Shown here piece by piece: positions 56,714 through 64,000 of a stretch of DNA of 64,000 nucleotides. The notes under the pieces were generated by a model. That model was not told where the DNA came from and did no database searches. It saw only the letters and a list, made by a program, of their open reading frames with translations. Where the stretch lies: positions 1,488,001-1,552,000 of the forward strand of contig NZ_LR743509.1 of NCBI RefSeq assembly GCF_902712875.1. The letters are read 5' to 3'. The translations under genes and the position numbers were made by a program. The first letter of the stretch is position 1. Each line of letters begins with the position of its first letter. This stretch comes from Hyphomicrobium sp. ghe19. Its GTDB lineage: Bacteria; Pseudomonadota; Alphaproteobacteria; Rhizobiales; Hyphomicrobiaceae.

Positions 56714-58740
56714 TGTCCGATACAGATATCGTCAAAGAGGCCCGCGACGCCCTCGATCTGTCGTTTCAGCACGATCGAAGCAATCGCGAGGAAGCCAACG
56801 CGGACCTGTCGTTCGTGGCAGGTTACCAATGGTCGGACGCGGAACGCGAAGAGCGCGCCGGCCGCCCGACCATCACCATCAATCGTTCCGGGCAGTTCAT
56901 TCGCCAGGTCGCCAACCCGATCCGGCAGAACATGCCGACGATCAAGGTTGAGCCAGACAGCGATGACAACTCCGACATGGCGGAGCTGGCGGACGGCCTG
57001 ATCCGGCGCATTCAGTACAACTCATCTGCGGCGCATGTGTACGCGAACGCGGTGGAACACATGGTTGCCTGCGGTATTGGCTGGTGGCGGGTCGCGACCG
57101 ACTATCTCTCGGACGACAGCTTCGACCAGGAAATCCTGATCAAGCGGATTTTCAATCCGATGTCGGTTTATCCCGATCCCTCTTCCCGGGAACCTGATCG
57201 CAGCGACATGAACTGGTGCCTCGTCTCTGAGATGTGGCCGCTCGAGGCGTTCAAGAAGAAATGGCCCGGCAAGTCGACCGAAGGATTCGAAGTTCCATCA
57301 GCCGGCGGCTCCCAGACGCGGGCCATGGGGTGGTCGCAGAACAACAGCGTGCGCGTTGCAGAATACTGGCGCCGCAAGCCCGCAAAGAAGACCCTGGCGC
57401 AGTTGAAAGACGGCCGAGCTGTAGAAATCACCGATGAGGGCCGCAGCCAGCTGAAGATGCTCCAGGAAATGGGCATCGTCGTCAACGTGCGCGAGGTCGA
57501 CGGCTATACGGTCGAGATGAACTTGGTCTCGGGCAACGAGATCCTCGAAGAGCCGGTTGCCTTCCCCTCGAAATGGATTCCGCTCATTCCCGTTATCGGC
57601 GCGGAAATACCGCTCGAACGGGGCGTTTATCGGCACGGTCTGATCCGGTTCCAGCGAGAGCCGCAGAAACTCCACAACTACTTTATGTCGAAGGCAGCGG
57701 AATTGCTCGGGCAACAACCCAATGCCCCATATGCGGTCGTTGCTAGCGCGATCAAGAATTACAAATCGGTCTGGGACAACACCAACCGCGTGCCGACGCC
57801 ATATCTGCCCTACGACGTTGTGCAGGGTGCACCAGATGGCGGTCGGCCGATACGCTTGGAACCTCCGGCTTTCCCAACCGGATTCGTTCAGTTCGGCCAG
57901 ATGATGGCTGACGACATGAAGGCAACGACAGGCATTTATGATGCCGCTCTCGGCGCCAAATCGAACGAGACCTCCGGCGTCGCGATCGGCCAGCGCGTGC
58001 AGCAGGGCGATCAAGCGACGTTCCACTACGTCGACAACCTCGAACACGGGCTGGAGCATCTCGGCCGGGTTCTGCTCGACATGATTCCTAAAGTTTATGA
58101 CACTGCTCGCACGATCAAGATCAAGTCGGGCGCCGCAAAGGAGAAGTCCGTCAAGATCAATCAGCCCCTGATGAGTTACGGGGGCGAAGAGATGGTCCAC
58201 AACGACGTCGCGAAAATGTCGTTCAATTCGGTGCGCGTCATCCTCGGTCAGAACTTCGCATCCAGGAAGGCGCAAACAGCACAGACCCTGATGGCGTTGA
58301 CGCAATCGAACCCGGCCATCTGGCAGGTCGCAGGCGATATCATCGCCAAGAACCTCGATATCGATCAAGCGGACGAACTCGCCGAGCGTCTCCATACGCT
58401 ATTGCCACCGCCCATTCTCGCGCTCGAACAGCAGAACCAACAGGGCGGCCCTCAGCCGGGACAACAGCCGCCGCCACCGCCGCAGCCGAGTCCGGAAGAG
58501 CAGGCTCAACAGCAGGCGATGGAGCAACAGCAGCAGGCCCACGAACAGGCCATGCAGATGGAACAACAGGCCGGTCAGTTCAAGCTGGAGCAGGAGAAAT
58601 CCAGGGCCGAGGCCGAACAGTTCCGCACACAAGCGGAAGAAGAGAAGTTGCGTGGCGTCCACATCGATAACGCGTTGAAGCTCAAGAAGTTGAAAGAACC
58701 ACCGCCGCAGCCTCGCGCAGAGGCCAACGCTGGAACCTAA
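56713..58740 (+). CDS. P22-like portal protein
   Basis: A 675-residue portal of the P22 gp1 family. It starts MSDTDIVKEARDALDLSFQH, then has FVAGYQWSDAEREERAGRPTITINR and IFNPMSVYPDPSSREPD. It forms the head vertex ring. The C-terminal 140 residues are Gln- and Pro-rich and then a long coiled helix, like the barrel extension of P22. Its length is close to the 725 of P22. Confidence 0.9.
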   Translation: MSDTDIVKEARDALDLSFQHDRSNREEANADLSFVAGYQWSDAEREERAGRPTITINRSGQFIRQVANPIRQNMPTIKVEPDSDDNSDMAELADGLIRRIQYNSSAAHVYANAVEHMVACGIGWWRVATDYLSDDSFDQEILIKRIFNPMSVYPDPSSREPDRSDMNWCLVSEMWPLEAFKKKWPGKSTEGFEVPSAGGSQTRAMGWSQNNSVRVAEYWRRKPAKKTLAQLKDGRAVEITDEGRSQLKMLQEMGIVVNVREVDGYTVEMNLVSGNEILEEPVAFPSKWIPLIPVIGAEIPLERGVYRHGLIRFQREPQKLHNYFMSKAAELLGQQPNAPYAVVASAIKNYKSVWDNTNRVPTPYLPYDVVQGAPDGGRPIRLEPPAFPTGFVQFGQMMADDMKATTGIYDAALGAKSNETSGVAIGQRVQQGDQATFHYVDNLEHGLEHLGRVLLDMIPKVYDTARTIKIKSGAAKEKSVKINQPLMSYGGEEMVHNDVAKMSFNSVRVILGQNFASRKAQTAQTLMALTQSNPAIWQVAGDIIAKNLDIDQADELAERLHTLLPPPILALEQQNQQGGPQPGQQPPPPPQPSPEEQAQQQAMEQQQQAHEQAMQMEQQAGQFKLEQEKSRAEAEQFRTQAEEEKLRGVHIDNALKLKKLKEPPPQPRAEANAGT

Positions 58741-58743
58741 CAC

Positions 58744-58766
58744 CCCGCCAATTAGGCGGGTTTTTT
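58744..58766 (+). terminator. Terminator after the portal gene
   Basis: CCCGCC (58744-58749) and GGCGGG (58755-58760) form the stem, followed by six T. It lies inside an otherwise continuous late operon, so it is probably partial or read through. Confidence 0.75.
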
Positions 58767-58778
58767 AATGGGAAAACC

Positions 58779-59627
58779 ATGGCAGACGTCGCTACCTCCG
58801 CGCCGACAGCGGGAATGTCGGAATCAGTCACGAACCCTTCGATCACGAATATTCCCGCGGCACCGGCGGAAACGGTTGCACCAAGCGCAGACGAATCAGT
58901 ATCTCCGCAGGCTGAAAAGCCCGCTGGCATCGAGAAGACAGAGCAAACCGGGCTTGATGAAGCCCAGGAAAAGGCGGCGGCCGATAAGCTCACTGCACTC
59001 AAAGAGCGCAGCGCTGAACGCTACCGTCAGATGAAGCGTGATAGAGACGAAAGCAGGCGTCGGGAAGCGTTTCTCATTTCCGAAGTACAGCGGCTTTCAC
59101 AGCAAAAAGTCGATCCTTCTCAGATCACTGACCCCGACGATCTGCTTGCAGAAAAAGTAGCTGCACGGCAGCGCTCACACCAAATCGAAGACCATAAGGT
59201 CCAGTATCAGCAGGTTCAGAACGCCAAGGCTGTTGCTGATCAGCAGTTATGGTCTGTCATCAAAGAAGAGATGACGGCCAAGATTCCTGACTTCGAACAA
59301 AAGGTGATGAGCGTTCCGATTTCACAGCAGGTTGCCGACTTTATCTATGACTCCGACAAGGGCGGCGAAGTTGCCTACTATCTCGGCTCTCATCCAGACG
59401 TAGCTCATGAACTCGACAGGCTTTCTAAGACGTCTCCGCGCTTAGCAGAACGCGAACTTGGCCGCATCGAAGCACGCCTCAGTGCTCCCGCTGCCAAAAC
59501 CGTTTCAACCGCTCCCAAACCCGCACCGATCCTCGCCGGTGGCGTAAGCCCGTTGGGCTTCGATGCCGCGAAGTCCGGTGTTGCGGACGTGCAGGCCGCG
59601 CTCAGGAAGGCCGGCCTCATCCGCTAA
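58779..59627 (+). CDS. Scaffolding-like protein
   Basis: A 282-residue protein with an acidic, Ala/Pro-rich N-terminus and a long helical middle (KAAADKLTALKERSAERYRQ, then MKRDRDESRRREAFLISEVQ). Its position between portal and coat is that of P22 gp8 scaffold. The sequence itself shows only helix, so the call rests on order and composition. Confidence 0.75.
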   Translation: MADVATSAPTAGMSESVTNPSITNIPAAPAETVAPSADESVSPQAEKPAGIEKTEQTGLDEAQEKAAADKLTALKERSAERYRQMKRDRDESRRREAFLISEVQRLSQQKVDPSQITDPDDLLAEKVAARQRSHQIEDHKVQYQQVQNAKAVADQQLWSVIKEEMTAKIPDFEQKVMSVPISQQVADFIYDSDKGGEVAYYLGSHPDVAHELDRLSKTSPRLAERELGRIEARLSAPAAKTVSTAPKPAPILAGGVSPLGFDAAKSGVADVQAALRKAGLIR

Positions 59628-59658
59628 GCGGAGCCTCTCCTCATAGGACAGACCTACA

Positions 59659-60906
59659 ATGGCGAACACAGCTGTCGTCGCGAGCGTTATTGCCAAGCAA
59701 TCGCTTGCGATGCTCGAGAACAATCTCGAAGTCTTCAAGACCTTCTATCGGGCTCACGAAAGCGAGTTCGATCAAAGGGTCAACGGCTATATGAAGGGCG
59801 CCACGATCAACATCCGGCGCCCTGCGGATTTCACCGTTCGATCCGGCGCTACACTCTCGGTGCAGGACGTCATCGAAGGCACGGTGCCGTTGACCGTCGA
59901 CCAGCAAGTCGGCGTCGACTTCCAGTTTACGTCGACTGAGCTTACCCTCCTGCTCAACAGCAGCACCGACGTCGCCGAACGTGTCATCAAGCCGGCCATG
60001 TCGAACCTGATCAACTACATCACTAATGACGTTCTGACTCAGGCCTATCGCGGCGCATATAACTGGGTTGGCACGCCGGGCACGCGTCTGACGACGTTCC
60101 TTGGTTTCACGAAGGGCGCAGAACGTCTCGATGAGATGGCTGCCCCGTCGGACGGCCGTACCAACGTGCTCTGCCCGAACGACTACTACGGGGTGCTCGG
60201 CGCGAACACCGCGTTCTACAATCCCGGCATCGTCAATTCAGCTGTGCGCGACGGGGTTGTCGGCGATCTTTGCGGCATGCCGACAATGATGAGCCAGCTG
60301 ACGCCGACGCACACGGTCGGCCCGCTGGGCGGCACTCCGCTGGTCAATGGCGCGTCGCAGAACGTGACCTACGACACGGCCAAGAACACGTGGGCGTCGT
60401 CGCTCATCACCGATGGCTGGACGGCGGCTGCGGCTGCTCGCGTCAAGCAGGGCGACGTGTTCACGATCGCCAACGTCTACATGGTCAACCCGAAGACGAA
60501 GGCTGCAACCAACATCCTGCAGCAGTTCGTCGTCAACGCCGACGGTTCGTCCGATGGCTCTGGCAATCTGACGATGTCTGTTTCCCCGCCCATCATTACG
60601 TCGGGACCATACCAGACCGTGAACGCGGCGCCGGCCGACAACGCGGCCCTGACGTTCCTCGGAACGCCATCGACGCCCTGTCGGCAGAACCTGGCATATC
60701 ACAAGACCGCGATGGCTCTGGCAATGGTGCCGATGGATATGCCTCCGGGCGCCTATGGTGCCGCGCGTGAGTCCTACAAGGGCATGAGCGTTCGCGTCAT
60801 CCCGGTCTACGACGGGACGAACGACATCTCCAAATGGCGACTGGACTGCCTCTATGGGCGCAAGCTGATCGATCCCCGATTGATCACGCGCTTGTCCGGC
60901 ACCTGA
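59659..60906 (+). CDS. P22-like major coat protein
   Basis: A 415-residue protein of the P22 gp5 coat family. VINGYMKGATINIRRPADFTV-type sequence is seen near residue 40, followed by EGTVPLTVDQQVGVDFQFTS, RVIKPAMSNLINYI and LCPNDYYGVLGANTAFYNP. P22 coat is 430 residues. A terminator follows the gene. Confidence 0.92.
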   Translation: MANTAVVASVIAKQSLAMLENNLEVFKTFYRAHESEFDQRVNGYMKGATINIRRPADFTVRSGATLSVQDVIEGTVPLTVDQQVGVDFQFTSTELTLLLNSSTDVAERVIKPAMSNLINYITNDVLTQAYRGAYNWVGTPGTRLTTFLGFTKGAERLDEMAAPSDGRTNVLCPNDYYGVLGANTAFYNPGIVNSAVRDGVVGDLCGMPTMMSQLTPTHTVGPLGGTPLVNGASQNVTYDTAKNTWASSLITDGWTAAAAARVKQGDVFTIANVYMVNPKTKAATNILQQFVVNADGSSDGSGNLTMSVSPPIITSGPYQTVNAAPADNAALTFLGTPSTPCRQNLAYHKTAMALAMVPMDMPPGAYGAARESYKGMSVRVIPVYDGTNDISKWRLDCLYGRKLIDPRLITRLSGT

Positions 60907-60915
60907 TGAACGAGA

Positions 60916-60943
60916 GGGAGGCGGGTTTTCTGCCTCCCTTTTT
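60916..60943 (+). terminator. Terminator after the coat gene
   Basis: GGGAGGC (60916-60922) pairs with GCCTCCC (60932-60938), followed by five T. A strong stem here would make coat mRNA more abundant than downstream genes. Confidence 0.8.
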
Positions 60944-60965
60944 CACGCAACCGGAGACCCATCGA

Positions 60966-61172
60966 ATGAGCGACAAAGACACCCGCGTTTTCATGTACCG
61001 CGGCACGGAAGCGCGACTGTTCAATTCCCCGGAAGAAATTCCGGAAGGTGAAGGCTGGAAAGACGCGCCATATGAGCTCGAGGAAGTGGCGGCGCCTGTC
61101 GAGAAAAAGAAGCCGAGCGCGAAAAAAGCAGCTGAAACCGTAGCCGAGGACGGCAATGTCGACGGCAACTGA
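60966..61172 (+). CDS. Small phage protein after coat
   Basis: A 68-residue acidic protein, MSDKDTRVFMYRGTEARLFN at the start, with a Lys/Ala-rich end. It overlaps the gp4-like gene by 17 bases. Unknown function; similar short proteins follow coat genes in related phages. Confidence 0.5.
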   Translation: MSDKDTRVFMYRGTEARLFNSPEEIPEGEGWKDAPYELEEVAAPVEKKKPSAKKAAETVAEDGNVDGN

Positions 61173-61746
61173 GATCGCCACCAAGGCGCTGAAGCGCATC
61201 AACGTGATCGGTGCGGGTGAAACCCCGGCTGCCCCCGATCTCGCGGACTCGATTGACGCGCTCAATGCGATGATTGCGTCCTGGGAAGCGGACGGGCTTT
61301 CCGGCGATACACTCCCATTGGACAAGCGGTTCGAGCAGGGCATCATCGCATTGCTTGCCGTTCGCTTGGCAGAGGACTTCGGCAAGTCGCCGGGGCCGGT
61401 CTTGATGCGAGATGCGGCTAACGGCTGGGCGGCGTTACAGGGGGCTTTCTTCGCTGTTCCTCAGTCGACGTTCGATAGGTCGCTGAGAGTAACGACGAGC
61501 ATTGCCAGCGGCTATCTGCTCGGGCGCAGTTCGTTGCCGGTACCCGTATGGCGGGCGAACAAATCGTATTCGCTGAGAGAGACGGTCTCTAACGGCTTCA
61601 ACATTTACGAATGCACGACGGCCGGCATGTCTGCTTCGTCCGGCGGCCCAAGCGGCACTGGAGACAGCATTACGGACGGGACCGTCGTCTGGGTCTGGCG
61701 GCGTGTCGACGGCACGCGCAACGATTACCTGATCACGGTGAACTGA
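61156..61746 (+). CDS. P22 gp4-like head-completion protein
   Basis: A 196-residue protein. TEIATKALKRINVIGAGETP, DALNAMIASWEADGLSG and LAVRLAEDFGKSPGP match the gp4 tail accessory family, the first adaptor ring below the portal. The C-terminal 60 residues form an extra beta-rich part. Confidence 0.82.
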   Translation: MSTATEIATKALKRINVIGAGETPAAPDLADSIDALNAMIASWEADGLSGDTLPLDKRFEQGIIALLAVRLAEDFGKSPGPVLMRDAANGWAALQGAFFAVPQSTFDRSLRVTTSIASGYLLGRSSLPVPVWRANKSYSLRETVSNGFNIYECTTAGMSASSGGPSGTGDSITDGTVVWVWRRVDGTRNDYLITVN

Positions 61747-61756
61747 GGGAGTTAGG

Positions 61757-61990
61757 ATGAGCCGGTTTTCCGAAGATTGGGACGGTCAGCTTGCGAGGGC
61801 GGAACAAACCCAATCATTAACATTGGAGTCTGGAGTGCAGGTATTGCGTTTTCCGGATGAAAGAATTTTGGATCTAGAAGCCTCTAAAAACCCTGAAGAC
61901 GACCTTGCTTCTTGGAAACGAGCATGGGCGGCGCGTGCCGATGAACTCCGGGCCGCAATTGCCGCCGATGAGGCCGGTTCTCAAGCATGA
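61757..61990 (+). CDS. Small hypothetical protein
   Basis: A 77-residue acidic protein, MSRFSEDWDGQLARAEQTQS at the start. The middle (LESGVQVLRFPDERILDLEA) is encoded with more A and T than its neighbours, suggesting a recent insertion. Unknown function. Confidence 0.5.
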   Translation: MSRFSEDWDGQLARAEQTQSLTLESGVQVLRFPDERILDLEASKNPEDDLASWKRAWAARADELRAAIAADEAGSQA

Positions 61991-63429
61991 GCATCGTCCC
62001 GCTCTCCCTCACCAACAAATCGAACCCGGCACGGTTCAAGCAGGGCGGCTCGGCTCAGCTTCTGAACTGCTACGTCGAGGAGATCGGCAAGGAAGGCAAA
62101 GTCCCGTGGGCGATCTATGCCTCTGATGGCCTGCAGGGTCTTTTGCAGGTGCAGGGAGGTAACGGTGGATGCCGGGCGGGCATCGCCGTCGACGGCGTTC
62201 TCTACTTCGTTTGCGGAACCCAGCTGCATACGTTCCAACTGAACGGCACAGACACCCTTATCGGGTCCATGAACATCGATATCGCAGCGCCGGTGTTTAT
62301 CCAGCGCAATCGCCGTGTCCCGCCTGATGTCATGGTCGTCTGCGGTGGGCTTGGGTACTATTCGAGGGCTGGTGTTCTCTCGCAGATCACGGATCCGGAT
62401 TTTCTCGCCGCCATCACGATGGATTTCTCTGACGGGTATTTCGTCATCTCGAGCGCGCTGTCGCAGTGGGCTATCGGCTCAATAGACGACGCGGCGAACT
62501 GGGACGGTCTTGACGTAGCAACGGCGGATTCCAATCCTGACTCTCTCGTCAGGGTCGGCGCCATGCAGGGCAATGTCATGCTGTTCGGTGAGCGCTCAAC
62601 GGAAATCTGGTCCGATGTCGGCAATGCGGATTTCGCCTACACACGTGGCCCGGTCCTTGAAATCGGCATGCTGCCAGGCGCTTCGAACTCTCTTGCAACG
62701 GTTGAACAATCCCTTTGCTGGGTGGCCCATGACCGGACCGTACGTATGCTCGGACAGGGCTATGACGCACAGAGAATTTCCACGGCGGCAGTCGAGCGGG
62801 ACATTCAATCGGTCGAAGACCCCTCGAAGATCAACGCCACGTCCTGGGTTTCAAACGGGCACACGTTCTACAAGATAACCTGCCCGGATTGGACCTGGGT
62901 CTACGATACCACGGTGAGCGCTAAATTCGGCGAGCCGGTCTGGCATAAGAGACAGACCAACGGGCGCCCGGACTGGCGGGTGTCGTTCGTGGTGCAGCTC
63001 GGAGAAAAGCTCATCGCAGGCGATGCAGACCGGCCGATCCTCTATGAAATGAGCCCGGCGTTTTTCGACGATGCGGGCGATCCGCTGATCTCGACCGTCG
63101 TTCTGCCGCCGGTCCATGCCTTTCCCTACAAGACGACGCATCACGCGCTTTATATCGATGCAGAACGCAATGTGGGATCGGGTCAGGGACGGCCGCAAGA
63201 CGTCGACCCGGAGATGATTGTCGACTGGTCGGACGACGACGGCAACACGTTCAAGACACCGCGAACGATCAGCCTCGGACAACAGGGCTCGAAGCTCAAA
63301 CGCATTCAGCCGCTGATGCGATTGGGACAAGCGGGTCCGAATGGCCGAGTGTATCGAGCCTCGTGGTCGGCGAAAGTCGCGCGCGCGCTTTATCAGTGTA
63401 GCGCCGATATTGAGAAGAATACAGTCTGA
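61987..63429 (+). CDS. P22 gp10-like packaged-DNA stabilisation protein
   Basis: A 480-residue protein. QLLNCYVEEIGKEGKVPWAI, then MVVCGGLGYYSRAGVLSQIT, then MQGNVMLFGERSTEIWSDVG are typical of gp10 head-tail adaptors, the second ring that seals DNA in the head. Length agrees with P22 gp10 (472). It overlaps both neighbours. Confidence 0.88.
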   Translation: MSIVPLSLTNKSNPARFKQGGSAQLLNCYVEEIGKEGKVPWAIYASDGLQGLLQVQGGNGGCRAGIAVDGVLYFVCGTQLHTFQLNGTDTLIGSMNIDIAAPVFIQRNRRVPPDVMVVCGGLGYYSRAGVLSQITDPDFLAAITMDFSDGYFVISSALSQWAIGSIDDAANWDGLDVATADSNPDSLVRVGAMQGNVMLFGERSTEIWSDVGNADFAYTRGPVLEIGMLPGASNSLATVEQSLCWVAHDRTVRMLGQGYDAQRISTAAVERDIQSVEDPSKINATSWVSNGHTFYKITCPDWTWVYDTTVSAKFGEPVWHKRQTNGRPDWRVSFVVQLGEKLIAGDADRPILYEMSPAFFDDAGDPLISTVVLPPVHAFPYKTTHHALYIDAERNVGSGQGRPQDVDPEMIVDWSDDDGNTFKTPRTISLGQQGSKLKRIQPLMRLGQAGPNGRVYRASWSAKVARALYQCSADIEKNTV

Positions 63430-63884
63430 TGGCTCTGCCAAAGGTCAACCCGCTTCCAACCCCACAAGGGTTTACGACCAAGGAAGGCGGTCTATCGACG
63501 GCAGGTTATCAGTTCCTGCAATCGCTCTATCAAGGTGCCGCGGCCGCTCTGTCGGGCCTCGGTGTCGTTCAGGCCTCGCAAGAAGCCATCGACGTCTCGA
63601 TAGAGTACCCGCAGAACCAAGACTATCCGATCGAGATCAACGCGCCTTATGGTTATACGATCACGCAGGTCGATAGCTATTGCGCCTCGGGTTCCTGCAC
63701 AGCAACCGTCAAGATCGGGACAACGGCGCTCGGCGGCACAGCTAATAGCGTTTCGACCTCTCTGCAAAGCCAGCCGCGAACGTCGGCAAACGTCGTCGCT
63801 GCGGGGAATACGACGAAGGTGACGATCAGTTCCAACAGTGCCTGCAACCGGCTTCGGCTGGTGTTGTGGATTACGCGCACGTGA
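63429..63884 (+). CDS. Phage tail-region protein
   Basis: A 151-residue protein. It begins KVNPLPTPQGFTTKEGGLST, then a helix and a beta-rich half. Proteins of this type follow gp10-like genes in several alphaproteobacterial podophages; the role is not known to me. Confidence 0.55.
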   Translation: MALPKVNPLPTPQGFTTKEGGLSTAGYQFLQSLYQGAAAALSGLGVVQASQEAIDVSIEYPQNQDYPIEINAPYGYTITQVDSYCASGSCTATVKIGTTALGGTANSVSTSLQSQPRTSANVVAAGNTTKVTISSNSACNRLRLVLWITRT

Positions 63885-64000
63885 GTGTTCGCCGCAGGTC
63901 AATTGTCTACAGCGGGGCGATCCCGAGCATCGTCTATACCGATAACGGTCAAGATGCTGGCGCTGTCACGACGCATACGTTCACAGGCAAGTCGATCGGA
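63881..64000 (+). CDS. Phage tail-region protein, 3' truncated by window edge
   Basis: Forty codons are visible from a GTG that overlaps the previous stop (GTGA): MSVRRRSIVYSGAIPSIVYT, then DNGQDAGAVTTHTFTGKSIG. A beta-rich start; no family can be assigned from this fragment. Confidence 0.5.
   Translation, partial: MSVRRRSIVYSGAIPSIVYTDNGQDAGAVTTHTFTGKSIG

Larger units (their letters stand above)
34346..64000. mobile_element. Prophage with P22-like head genes, integrated at tRNA-Pro; right end outside
   Basis: The element starts immediately after tRNA-Pro with a tyrosine integrase pointing at the tRNA. It continues with an excisionase-like gene, leftward early genes, an immunity region, rightward replication genes, then tail-like genes and a P22-type order of terminase, portal, scaffold, coat, gp4-like and gp10-like genes. 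The structural genes are intact as far as the window runs. The left attachment site must lie in the tRNA 3' end; the right one, tail and lysis genes are beyond 64000. Confidence 0.93.

Overview
The window looks like a chromosome segment of a methylotrophic alphaproteobacterium, most likely a Hyphomicrobium-type member of the Hyphomicrobiales. The case rests on gene content: fae, mtdB, mch and a large set of tetrahydromethanopterin (H4MPT) and methylofuran biosynthesis genes, a complete pqqABCDE operon, and high-GC codon use. No rRNA gene is present to place it more precisely.

Bases 1-16.5 kb are a one-carbon island. It opens with a DUF2380 fragment and a three-gene ABC importer. A chain of stop/start-overlapping genes follows: mfnB, a FolB-like aldolase, an MfnE-like kinase, a DUF447 protein and a methyltransferase. 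Next come mfnF and a HisA/HisF-like gene, divergently arranged. A leftward operon then runs from RFAP synthase through mtdB, an ATP-grasp ligase, mch, a RimK-like ligase and a CitG-like gene to fae. A pterin dehydratase and folK lie on the other side. Together these make the pterin and furan C1 carriers and run formaldehyde activation and oxidation. Bases 16.5-20.5 kb hold a c-type cytochrome and pqqA-E, which make the cofactor of methanol dehydrogenase. Bases 21-30 kb are assimilatory sulfate reduction: cysJ and cysI on one side, cysH-cysD-cysN on the other, with a TauE-type exporter and mobile palindromic repeats between them. A sulfotransferase, a BaiN-like flavoprotein, a glyoxalase, a double cold-shock protein and a DUF192 protein lead to a tRNA-Pro(TGG).

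From 34,346 to the right edge the window is a prophage integrated at that tRNA; its far end is outside. The integrase stop codon touches the tRNA CCA. A leftward early operon (43.7 to 34.3 kb) carries many small genes, an ERF-type recombinase, an HNH protein and a C5 methyltransferase. An immunity region at 43.9-45.1 kb has a repressor, a Cro-like gene and four 14-bp operators of the form TTGGAAATTTCCAA; in both early promoters one operator fills the -35/-10 spacer. The rightward early operon (44.9-49.1 kb) encodes replication proteins, with three iteron-like repeats inside the first. After a small regulatory island (49.1-50.5 kb) come tail-like genes and a P22-type head module: terminase, portal, scaffold, coat, gp4-like and gp10-like proteins.

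The least explained structures are a family of six mosaic elements of about 45 bp, in both orientations, that supply the start or end of several early-left genes; structured leader RNA downstream of the left promoter; and many very short membrane-protein genes, one directly behind the repressor.
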